Below are positions 25,701 to 37,700 of a stretch of 64,000 nt of DNA, one piece after another (the first letter of the stretch is position 1; every line of letters begins with the position of its first letter). Both the position numbers and the translations under genes were made by a program. The notes under the pieces are model-generated. The model saw only the letters and a list, made by a program, of their open reading frames with translations. It had not been told where the DNA came from and searched no databases. Origin of the DNA: Acanthaster planci (taxonomy: Eukaryota; Echinodermata; Asteroidea; Valvatida; Acanthasteridae); NCBI RefSeq assembly GCF_001949145.1, contig NW_019091379.1, positions 694,532 to 758,531 on the forward strand, in the 5' to 3' direction.

Positions 25701-28700
25701 CCATCAGGTTTGAGGACTGTTAACTTTAAATTAAGGATAATTTAACATTGAACTGAAATTTATATCATACAGTAATTGCATACAAATATTTTTAAAGTGC
25801 CAGTCATTGTTAATTATTTTTAATTGTGACCGTTTTAATCGTCTTGTATTGTTTATTAGTTTTTGTGAGTACAACAATACAATTTCCAGTGATTTGTTTG
25901 GTTTTTGTGGGTCAAGAAAGTGATCACGATCGTAAATGTAAAACACCTCATTTACTGTGTGACAGTAACAAGGAAGACATCAAATATCTATGTTCTTATC
26001 AGATTTTTACATGAGAGCATGTAACTTGAGGCATTAATACATTAGTGTACATCATGTGACTGTGCTCAAACATTTACATTTATTCGTATTTACAAATGCA
26101 CCAGCTGCATAGATTGTACATGTTGATCTGAAATGATTGACATTGACAAGGAGGTGATTATCGTTGAAATGACGTATGTGCATGGGGGCATTTAGTTATT
26201 CAACGTTCAAAGTTTGCTAAAAACTATTGAGACGTTGCACTGGATTTTTATCCTGCTGCTTCTTGGTGGATTTTTTCTTGTCCCATGCCCATGGTCGCCC
26301 CCCTCTAAAAAAAAGCAAGTGAACCATAGTGCACATGTTGCAGCTAATGAACTGTGACTTTCTGCCGTTTTCATCTGGCTAGGATTGCATGTGACACAAA
26401 CAAGGACAGCAGGAGACCATTCTGAACAGGGCAAAGTCAGCAAAATCATTCCTATTATTTCATGCAGTGAACTTTGACAAAGCAAAACGAACGTGGTACT
26501 TCTCATGTAATATATATTTTTTGGGGGGGTGTAGTAAAAATGGTATTTTTCAAGGAAATTGCTGTAATACATGTACCCTGCGGGCATATTTTTTACCAAA
26601 GCCCCATCTACATGCAGCAGCCTTGCCTATCATTGGTTATGGATACTTAACCGGGTAATAATAATATTGTACAGAAGTTTTAAAGAAGTAATATTTTCAC
26701 AGAGAGTATTGCATAGCATATCCTGGCAGAATTGACAATGTTTATTCTCAACAATGGGTATCTGTGATGCAGATGTACATATACATATATGCTGCAAAAC
26801 AAGGGACATTTGGCAATGTGCTGCGTTGTACCGTGTGAAAGATTGTGATGAAGTCGCAGATGACCCTTACGACAGACACTTGGCGCCAAATATCACAGAT
26901 ATGTGTTTTCATCATTCGTACAAAAGCGCTTAATTTTGTGATGACCTCTTAAACATGTTAAATTGGTCTCCATATGTGTACATACCTACCGTATATCAGT
27001 GTAGCAAATATCACTCTATGCTCGGGCCTCACGGTATAGCAAAAATGAGGTTATGATAAGAAAAACGGCATCATACAAATCCCGAGCAAGTGACTCTGAA
27101 CATTCAGCAGTCAGCATTGTAAGAAGCAGTTGAGATTTTCAGTCAAAAAAAAGCCCACCACTCCTGGAGCCTGTACTGTGTGAAAGAAAAGTGTCCACGA
27201 GTGGTTAAACTGGGATATTCAAACGTATGGCCAAAATCTTCAGTCATACAAGGAAAGTTTCAATGTACACTCTATGATTCTGGTTTTTAAACCTGTAGAC
27301 AAATTCACTGTTTTCATCTGTGTGTACTACTGGACAGGTTGTTGACTTTTTGTCCTCTGTTGTATAGCTTTGCTTCCATTTTTTACATTCAGTTTCGGGT
27401 CACAATTTCACAGTGTCACGTTCAAGTACATCCTGATGTATATAAAGTTAACCATTCAAGCAGCTACATGGACATGTATACAGATACATGTATGGGCTTT
27501 TCAAATTTCAGTGGCTGGGCAAATCATTCCCCCCCCTGCCACAGATCCTCATCTTAATCCCATCCCCATCCCAATCTCATCAATCCCATCCCCCCTCAGT
27601 GTCCGATACCAATTTATGCCACTGCTTCTAACCGTCAGGACCGTCAAACTGTTGTCATCATGTGAACTTGCCCCACGCTGTGAAGCCTGGGTCTCGTAAC
27701 TTTCACAGTATGTAAAATTGCCGACTACTTAAGTTCCCTGGCCAATATGAAACTTTGCATGAAATCTACCGTTACACATACTGTACTCCAGCTCATTCTC
27801 TCAGGATAACTTTTCTTTAACAGAGTAGATGTTGCTGAGAGGTGTGGTTAAAAAGTGTTTGAGTCAGTACTTTCACTGTTTGGGAAAGCTTGCACACGTC
27901 CTTTTCAAAGAGAAGCACATTGACTGTGACATTTTTCACACCATTTCCTTTGTCCTTGGGGAATAGAAAAGTGCCAGCTTCTGCTTGTTCAATTCCAGTA
28001 AAACAACTGCGAAGTGCCACAAAAAAGCAAGACTCCACTGGGTACGCCCCTCAAGTGATTCTTCCGTGGCTCCTCCCACTATCCATTGCTTCACTACTTC
28101 AGCACTAAGAAGGCAAGAATGTCTCAGACCACATAGGCAAGAAAGCTGTAGCCTTTGGAGCGCAAATGGGAATAATTCACAGAATGATACATTCCATGCA
28201 AAGGAAGATCATACTGAAGCAAAGACAGATGGGCCTTCTCTGGGGAGCTATTGGTAACTCTTGTTCCAATTTGTTTAAGACCTTGCTGATATTTGCCAAT
28301 AAAAGATTGGATACATCCAATCTCACCAAAGCCCACACAGGGATCATCCCCGGCCTGTAGTAATAGTTGATTTAAGGCAGAACTAATGTTCCAAAAGTGT
28401 GTCAACAAAGGGGAGTCCATGGGTCTCAAGAATCATACTGTTATTTTAGTTTTTATGCCCCCCTTTTTTTTTTTGGAAAAATAAGCTGTCAACTGAAGAA
28501 ATGTTGACTTAAGAAATGGCTTTTTGATAGGGTGAGATGTTCAAGCAAAACAGCAATGCTTTCTTGGTCTAGGCTTCGGGTTGGTCACTTAAGTAGATTT
28601 CCTATATAATAGTCAAACATTCTTTCAGTTTTTCTTCAAGCGTATCAATCTCCCAATTGCGTGAATATGATTTTACACACACCCAAGGGGGTTAGAGTTA

Positions 28701-31700
28701 GTTAATTGATTACATTTACTGTATTGCACATGTACATGTACTTTGATGCCATCTGGACGCTTGGTAGAATTTTCCAAATAAATGGAGTTGTTTGGTGCTC
28801 ACACCTGAATTGGCAAAAGATAACGTACCGGTATTCCAATTTCTGACAATAATGAGAAGCTTTGTCCTAATTAAATATGTCTTCAAGAAGGGGGTCAGGG
28901 CCCATTTAAGCTTCATGGGCTCTCTCTTCCTTTGTCATGCTGTTGTACAATGTACATGCATCTGTACCATGCATGCACGTATTACTTCTAGGATGTATTC
29001 TAGACTTCAACTACATTTGTGTACATTAAATATGCATGTACATGTATTAGTGCTTAAACATAGAGCTACCGTAGTATGTAGGGCATCTCTTTAGGACTAC
29101 ACGTATCCATTACTGCAGTCCGTCAGTTGTATCCCCCCCCGACTTAAAGTTGGCTTTTGATGCCAGAAAATATTCATTAAAAAAATCAGTTCCTGGTTAA
29201 GGGAAATTATCAGTTGTTGAGCAAGTGAGTCTAATTCCTACAAAGTACAAGTGAATTGGAGTTAACTTGTCAGGCCAGACAGGCTCTGTAAGTCACTTTA
29301 TAGTGGGTATGATTTGATCCGCATCTTTGCATCTTGCACTCAAATTGGTTGACATTTTATTACCCTCGTTGGTTGCAATGTGAATATTGCACTCATCTGT
29401 GGGTACATTTGAATTTCAATGTGTAACTCTAAACATACTGAATGATTTGAGCAGGTGCATCTGTAGTGTAAATGTACTGCAACTTTAAAGTTGGTCTACG
29501 GTGCATGCCGAGTTGCGTGCATTGGTACACATGCATGTACCAGTCCATCCTACGGTACATGTACGTAATGTCTTTTACCAGGCGTGCAGTGTGTCTAGTA
29601 TGCTTCTTTTTTCCAATAAATATCAATTTACGCATTAATGTGAAAGCTTCACTGTGAACCTCAACCAGGATCGCCATTAGAGATTGAATTCCCACTTCCA
29701 TATCCAGAAGTTAACGCATGTCGTCCATCACCAATTGCCGAACTTGTCAGATCTACATTGTACAACCGATGAGTGCTCGTACCCAGCTTCTCCTCCCGCT
29801 GTGTTTTTAAAGGGACTTGTCAGCTGATAAAAACTGAAATTAAAGCCACTTAACGGCAATTGTCACAGAATCGTGCATGTACGGGTATTCCTACCCACGC
29901 TCACCAAGACTGTTTTTTTTTAAGAGCGTGCAGTTGATGCATACCGGTAGGTTCTCTACGGATACTAGGTGCAAAACAGAGCGGCCCTTGTGGTCTTGAA
30001 TCTGGAGTCAGAGCAAGATCTGCGGATGATTTATAGGCTAGAGGAACAGGGGTAACAGATGTAGTTGATATCCATAAGGTATCAAGGACATGCGTCAAGG
30101 ACATTGATCTTAGATAAGCATGCACTGTATGGGTAAGTCCAGAAATGGGGGGCCAAACGTCTGACATTTTTGTGTCCCTGTGACATCTGACCTTTGTTAT
30201 TTGACACGGAAATATCACCGGAATTGATTTCAAACTAATAATATTTGTTTGGTAGGTAATTTGCATTAATCCATTTGTGTCCTTCCTCCATGATTAACCC
30301 TAACTGCCAAGCATATTGTTTGGCTTACAGTACTCAGTATACAAAATACTAAGTAGTAGCCTGAGCCTGAAGGACCTAGCGCTACAGATTACTACTTTTG
30401 GCTAGGTTACTTCCATTGTTACTTGTACAGAGATCAATAAAGCCATGCATTCATAGTGCCACAGCACTGTATGGTACATTGTCTTTTCTATTTTATTTTA
30501 TGGCTTCAGAGAACAATAAGGTCATGTCCTCTTACAAGCGACAGGACTGAATACTACATTTTACTACAAGTAGTAATTTGTGGTATACATAGGGTTAGGG
30601 TTAATTTATCACTCTTGGAAATTAGAAAATGTGTTCTGAACTTACAAAATCATACCCCTGGTATGTATCATCAGATGTGACAGGGACACAGGGAAAAAAA
30701 AATGGACCCCTAATTCCTAGAATTATCCTTATGATACATGTACTTGTGCTATACAGTGCTGTATCCTCAATATACCAAACTGTACATGTACATTTTGATT
30801 AAAACCTATGCACAAGTATGGTACATGTACATGTAGCATTACCGGTCTTTGTTCTCCAACGTACATTTTTATCCAAGATTTTCACGCACTTAACACTGAA
30901 CCTATTCTTGTACTGCTTGGAGCTTTTGTGAATGTACATGTGTCCAGTACATAAAAGAACCTGTGGATATGTATCATGTGCATACATTTAAATGTTGCAG
31001 TACATGTATCATGTATGTACGTGTGCATGCGTGCGTAACGAATCACCTGTATCACTATTCTTGGTAATGCAGGGCTCTCATCTCTCACACACTGAGTGTG
31101 AGGCTCACGTGTTTCAGGTTATTCTCACCTTCTTATGACCATGTGGGAAGTCTCACACTTAAAAAACAAAAATTTCAACTGAAACAATGAAAAACAAGTG
31201 CCTGTAATGCACTCAACACAATCCTGTGCGTTAACACCCCCCTGTAAGTAAATGGCCCCCGTTATGTTTGGTCATTACTGAAGACGTTTTTGTCCGGTGA
31301 GGAATGCACGATTCTCATCAACTGTCAGTGCTCGACAAATCTCCCCAAAACATGGTTCCTCCCCTCTCCCCGAACAACTGCTTTCATGAAAGTGGTTGCC
31401 CAGGGTTTCACCTTGGTAGCCCAGATTAAACCTCACTCGCTCGTGTCAATTTGCAGTCAACATTGAAACAGTGTCCAACTACTAAATGCATGTACTCTGC
31501 TGCACTCAAACAGAAAAGATTTGACATCGTGTCTGGCTGACACAGGGTAAACTGTTGCTAAAAATATGGGTCAATCATTTCTTGTACTTATTGTACATGT
31601 GCGGATGAATACACTTATACATGTATCAAGAATGGGGGGCATTCTTCGAGTGGTTTCTCAATTTTTTAGAACACACAAATAAAACCTTAACAAAGATAAA

Positions 31701-34700
31701 AATTATGATGTTCACAAGATTCTAATAAAATTGTGATGTGTACAGATATCAGAAAATATGCAATGGAGACAGGTGCGCAAATGCAAAACAAAATCCGACC
31801 AAAAAAACAGTCGGCAAAAACCCACACACATAAAGTTGTCATGGTGATAATTCATTAAACACTCAGCTGTTGCACATTCTCGCCACACACAAATCACAGA
31901 CTGGAATAAGCCATTTGCAAGTTGAATTTGACTAAAATCTGGCTTATTCTCACACTCAGTCCTCAATCTTCACAAGCCTTTAATGTGTAATGGATCTATG
32001 CAAGTAGAACATACAAAGCTCTGCCTCCAAAGTCATGCCTCCAAAGCCATGCCTCCAAAGCCACGCCTCCAAAGCCACGCCTCCAAAGCCCTGCCTCCAA
32101 AGCCATGCCTCCAAAGCCATGCCTCCAAAGCCATGCTTCCAAAGCCACGCCTCCAAAGCCATGCCTCCAAAGCCATGCCTCCAAAGCCATGCCTCCAAAG
32201 CCACGCCTCTATCCGTAATCACTAATGCGCACCCAAGAAACCCAAGTCCAAATTCATGGAAGGAATTGTGCACAGTGCACAACAGAAAACATAGGGGGGG
32301 GGAACCTTCACTTCTAGTTCTGCTTAAAGAATGTTTGCACGTTAATTTCTTTTGTAACTTCTTGTGGAGAGATGCTGTCGATAGATTTGACTATCTGTTT
32401 CCACTTTTGTTTTACTTTTTGCAGGTTCAATTATCGCTCCACTCATCACCTTGTGTCTCATGGATTCTACAACTTCCTCAACTGGTTCGATGAAAGGGCT
32501 TGGTATCCACTGGGCAGGATTGTTGGAGGCACTGTAAGTCACCCAGCAGAAGTGCTCTATGGGAAAAGCTTACTCTTTTGGATAGCTGAGCCAAATTTCA
32601 TGGCTTTGCTAAAATCACAGAACTTTGCCTTCTCGAATATGATCAACGTACAATGCTTACAGTACCAGCACAAGAGGGCTCAGAAGATTTAGTTAGAGGA
32701 TTTATGCATACACATGATCTAAACTTCCTTGCTACCTGCGACATACAGCACACTACATGTAACTGTCTGCATGGAATTACATGTAGTTGCTGTAGGTAGT
32801 GGCAAATTTTCACTAACGGTAAGCAGAGCCATTAAATTGGGCCCAGGTCAAAAATAAGTTTGAAACAGTGATAAAGTACATCTTCCCCTTATAACTTGAC
32901 GTTTTGGAAACTTACTTTCCTTTGCAAAATTACGTGCATGCATCGCACGTGTACTTGTCATGTACACCAAAAAGGGTCCTTGATGTGACATGGGTAGATT
33001 GAATCAGAGAAGTTGCCTGTTGATGTGTTAAGTCTGCCAAAGGTCTAGCTTTCACAGTTATACCCAAATCATACAAAGTATGTGTACATGAACTTGTAGG
33101 GTTTCTCCTTCATGGGGAATTAGATAATTTCAACAACTCTTTTCTTTTTTTTCTTTTTTTTTCACAAGGCCACACTTGAGTATACAGTGTTAAATACATG
33201 TCGGGCAGGGCAAATCCAAAATTAAACTCTTTTCTTGAAAAGAGAGAGCTCTGCAAGTGGTTTAGAGATAGAGAAAATGCATGTACTGGGTGTTTGCAGT
33301 CCAAATCTTTTAGCGAACCTGTTAGCATTTCAATTTTGCTATCGTGTAGTGTTTCAAAGTTAAAGCATCATCCCCCACACTTTGAAAGCCATGCCGCTAT
33401 TCCAAGCTTTACCTAGAAGAGGTTGTGGTACGGCACCTCAGTTTTCTGCTGTAAATTGCACATGCAGAAGTTACTGATTCAACTGGTTGCGACTGATAAT
33501 AGACCCTTTTTGCGGTAGCCATCTTGCAGGGCTGTTCTTTTGTTCCACAGGGAAACCTCCCATGTGCCTACCCTGTGGAACGAAAGCACTGTCCTGTAAG
33601 ATGGTAGCCATGCATACCCTCTGTACCACACATCATTGGGAAAGAGCTGCATCCATAAGCCAGTGGCTTCCACAGTTGCGTGCGTCTTTCTCAGCCTTAG
33701 CCCTGACATCAGACGCTGCCTTCATACATGTCATCTCTCTGTTTCCATTGGCTACAGGTTTACCCGGGGCTGATGGTTACATCCGGTGCCATCCACTGGT
33801 TGGCACATCTGCTTCACATACCAGTGCACATAAGAGACGTGTGCGTGTTTCTAGCTCCTCTCTTCAGGTACTAGTACTTGTGTCATTGACCAACTCCTGA
33901 GTTTAATTTCCACCTCTGCGGCCCGGGTTTGAATCCCGGCCCAGTCCACATGTGGATTGGGTTTTGCAGTCCCTCCCTGATTCCATGGGTTTTACCCAGA
34001 ATATTCCTCTGGGTTTTTCCTCCCACCTCTAAAACTGCAACTGCTCGTCACTGTCTCCTCTCTACAGGTTTCTTCAGGCTTGCGAGCTACAGTGCCTAGG
34101 GCACATTTGAGGAATCCTTGTGTCATTACCAGAAATATAATAATAATAATAACGTGTACATGCAAACTATGTGCACAGTATAACAGCTTTTATGAAGATT
34201 AACTTGTAACTCTTTTAAGGTTCGGAGTTTAGTTCAGAGTTTATGGCAGAATGGAAGATCTGGAGTAAAGTACACGTAGTGAGAAGATTCAAAAGTGATT
34301 GTCCATATTTGAATTGCATGTAAATACTCAAAAATGAACTAAGAAACACAAGGGATCTGAATGTGATGTCCTCAGATTATTTCCATTCCAATGCCCCTAT
34401 TCGGGGTTGAGAGGACATCAGACCCAGGTTTCTAATGATTAACCCCAACAGTCCTCAATCCTTCACCTGTTGGAGGACTGAGGACTGTCAGGGTTAATGG
34501 ACTTTTGAGTTTTTAATTCAACTGTGGGTGATGTGAAAACTGATCAACGGGAGAGAAATCCGATTCAGACCATATGTGACAACTGCACAGAACCCAACGG
34601 TAAAAGGCCGACAACTCTGCAGACAGGCCACCTCTGTCCTTTACATCCAGACGGCTGTAAATGCAGAAACTCACGCATGGTAGTGTTGTCGTTGTGGCTG

Positions 34701-37700
34701 AGTGATAAACCCAATGAATAGAACTTGAGTGTCATGGTGGACGGATGAATCCATTTTGAATGAACCTTTCTGATATTCTCATTGCATCATGGGATTGAAT
34801 GGCTTCCATGTGCTGTACCTGCTTTAATACAGGTAATTTTAAAAATCAAAACTTATTTTTTTTTGTTCCTCAGCAGAAAAAAAAAATGAAAACTGCCTTC
34901 ACTTTGTTTTTAAAAGGGCTCTAGTCAAAACACGCATTTACAAGAAAAAAATGAATGTGATTGGTCAATGTTGGATGAATGAGCTTAAAGTCCTGTTTCT
35001 GATAAGCCAGGGTTAGCTTTTCGACATCAACAGCCATGTTGATGTCTGCCAGAGGGATTTCCTCTCTCATGGATAAATCATAAATTTTGTAAGTTTTTAA
35101 ATTGTTTTTTTAATATTTTTATTTTAATAACTATTCCGGACCAAGTAGAAAAGGTTGATTAGCAATGATGGAGAATGAATGATTACTGAATGTTCATCAC
35201 ATCTCCCACTGTTTCATTTGTCCAATTGCCTGAAGAGGTCCATTCACATGGACAGGATATGGTTCAGTACCGGTACATCTGTACAGCCGAGTTAATCATT
35301 AAATTGTCACTGATGAATTCAGGAAAACAGCTTTCTGTGTCTATTTGTTGGCGACTCTGAGCGTGAAGTACAAATGGGTTCTGTAGGTAGCCTAGCAACG
35401 AGAACAGAGGAAATATGCTGCATTCTCTGTGTGGTTCACATGCTGCGTGCCGTCGCTAACAAGAACCAATGCACAGATACACTAGCGAGGAAAAAAGCTG
35501 TATCCAAATTGGTCTTCTTAGGGATACCACTTCAGGTTCTTGCAGGTGAAGGTGCCATATGTGTACAATGGCTACATGTAGAGGTATTTTACATGCACTC
35601 ACATGCCAAATTTCCATTACACACTGAGAATTAAGTGCATTTTCCTGGAAGGCTTTTTCTTGGATATTGACAGCAATATCTGCAATTTTTGCCATTAATA
35701 GGCAGGGCATACATGTACCATGTACATGTACAAAGACTGATTCCATATTAAAATAGTTGCAAATTGTATTATGATAATCGTATCTCAGTAAAGGGACACC
35801 GGATACAGATGATCTCTGAGCCGTTACTGATGGAAGTTGAGAATAAGTTGATGCCATTTGCAACATGTACGCAGTAAAGAACTGGTACACGTACGGTACA
35901 TGTATTGAAGGCTTTTGCTCACACCACTGTCGTTGATCTCTTTGAATACGGGCGTTTCACTATAGTGCGCCCCCAAGAGTTTGAAACGTGTTGGCCAATC
36001 ACAATGCGCGAAATCTGTCGACCTGTTTTGAAAAAGTTTGTTTTCTAGCTCTCTAGTTACTTTTCCTTTTTTTTGATGTCTTTCAGAAGAAATAAAAGAT
36101 TTTGTTGTTGTTAAAATCAAGTTTCAGCTTCGGCATCCCTATTCTTTTAGATTTCTTGCGACTCCTCCCTTTTTGATCCCTTTGAAAATAGGTTTTGTTA
36201 GCGAGTTCCCCAAGTGTTATGTTTTCTTTGAGTCACTTCTTTTTTTTTTATTTGAATTGTGCCATTTTTCCCTGTTACAGAGGCGCGCTATTGTGAATCG
36301 CCCGTATTGTGCACTTTTGACAAGAAGGATTTGTTTCAACTTGACATTTCAAACTCCGCGCTCTGTCCATCATCAGAAGAAACAGCTTGTTCCTCTCAGA
36401 ACTACACAACTCAAAACAAAGAGTACCAGTAGCATCCATTGTGTTACTGCAAACGTCCCATATTTTGTTCATGTCCTGCATGTAAACATACCAGTCTCAT
36501 TTATACGTACACGTATATGTAATTTGCATGTACAATGCACATGTAGTGACATATCAATCATTCAGGGTGCATTAGCTTTGGCCTATTCATAATACAGCAG
36601 TTACTGCAGTTACCACTTTGCCTCGTTTGCCAGACATTGTCAAGCGGGAAGAAAATGTCACCTACAGACCTGTTTACGAATTCAAAACGTACTTTTGATG
36701 GCTGTTTGTCGGTTTTGTTCAAGTGCCTACATGTACAGGGTAGTATAAACATATGAGAAGTCTTTCAGACTTCAGCCAATGCAACCTGTGCAGCCCTTAA
36801 CGTGAATGTGTAAACTTTGTAAGAGTGCAAATAGCTGGAAAAAGAAAATTACAGAGACACTTGTGAAGGATTGTATGTGTAGTTTTGACAAAGGAAAAGA
36901 CCCTGCCCAGCTACTGCATTACGTGTGAAGCTGTGTTCGCATTGACCTGTTTTTGTTAAACATTACTGCTGTCAATCTGACAAAATTTAATCCAGCCTGG
37001 ACCTCTGGTATGTGTGTGTGCTTGTACGGTACTTTATAAATTGTCAATTGTTGAACATGAGTTGTCGGTTTTCCCCTCGACAGAAGTACCGTAAGTTTTA
37101 CAGGGCCAGCTCGGTCGCAGAAGAATTACTTTGTCAGTTTTAAGTCACCGAAAAATCCCGTGTGAACAGCTGCTAGAAAGCAAAACTTACATGCACATGT
37201 GCATTGTGACCACTTGATTGTCATCGAGGTCACCGGGCCAGTGCATGAGTGCGGCAATTTGCTCTTTGAGGCTGCGAATATTTACAGAATCTGCTGGTAT
37301 GTGAACATGTATGTGTCTTATTTTTGCACAGCGTGACACATAAGTCTTGTTTACTGAGGGGAATGCTATTTATGGACATGTATGTGTGGTTTACCAGTTA
37401 TCCACATAGTGAAATGTGGAAACATTTAACAAGTAAGCTTGCATGAAATAGGGTTGACCATAGAACCAGCGTGGTCTTTGCTACCTCTTTGGAACCTTAC
37501 AGTCTGGATTTTTAGAAATAATATCTGGTGACAGATGAGAAGGCCAATCAGTGCAGAAGAGTAACAGGCCTTGAGTCGTTGAAGTGTGAAAGCCCAGAGG
37601 AGTAACTGAAATGGAATGTGATCACTTGCTGTAACATTTCATCATTTTAAGCACAGTCATTTCAGTGTAAATGTGGCTTAAATTGGCTCAAACTGTGGCT

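Noticed and set aside
26207-26599. 130-codon minus-strand open frame in STT3B intron 1
   Set aside because: Low-complexity composition and no homology; contains decayed G-run and T-run sequence typical of introns.
32035-32493. 152-codon open frame rich in Pro, Lys, Ser and Cys, and its 100-codon minus-strand partner
   Set aside because: Produced by the stop-free 15-bp minisatellite joined to intron and STT3B exon 2 sequence; no start context or homology.
33927-33945. GGGTTTGAATCCCGG considered as part of a tRNA gene
   Set aside because: Only a B-box-like half is present; there is no acceptor stem or A box, and a SINE body with an ATA tail follows.
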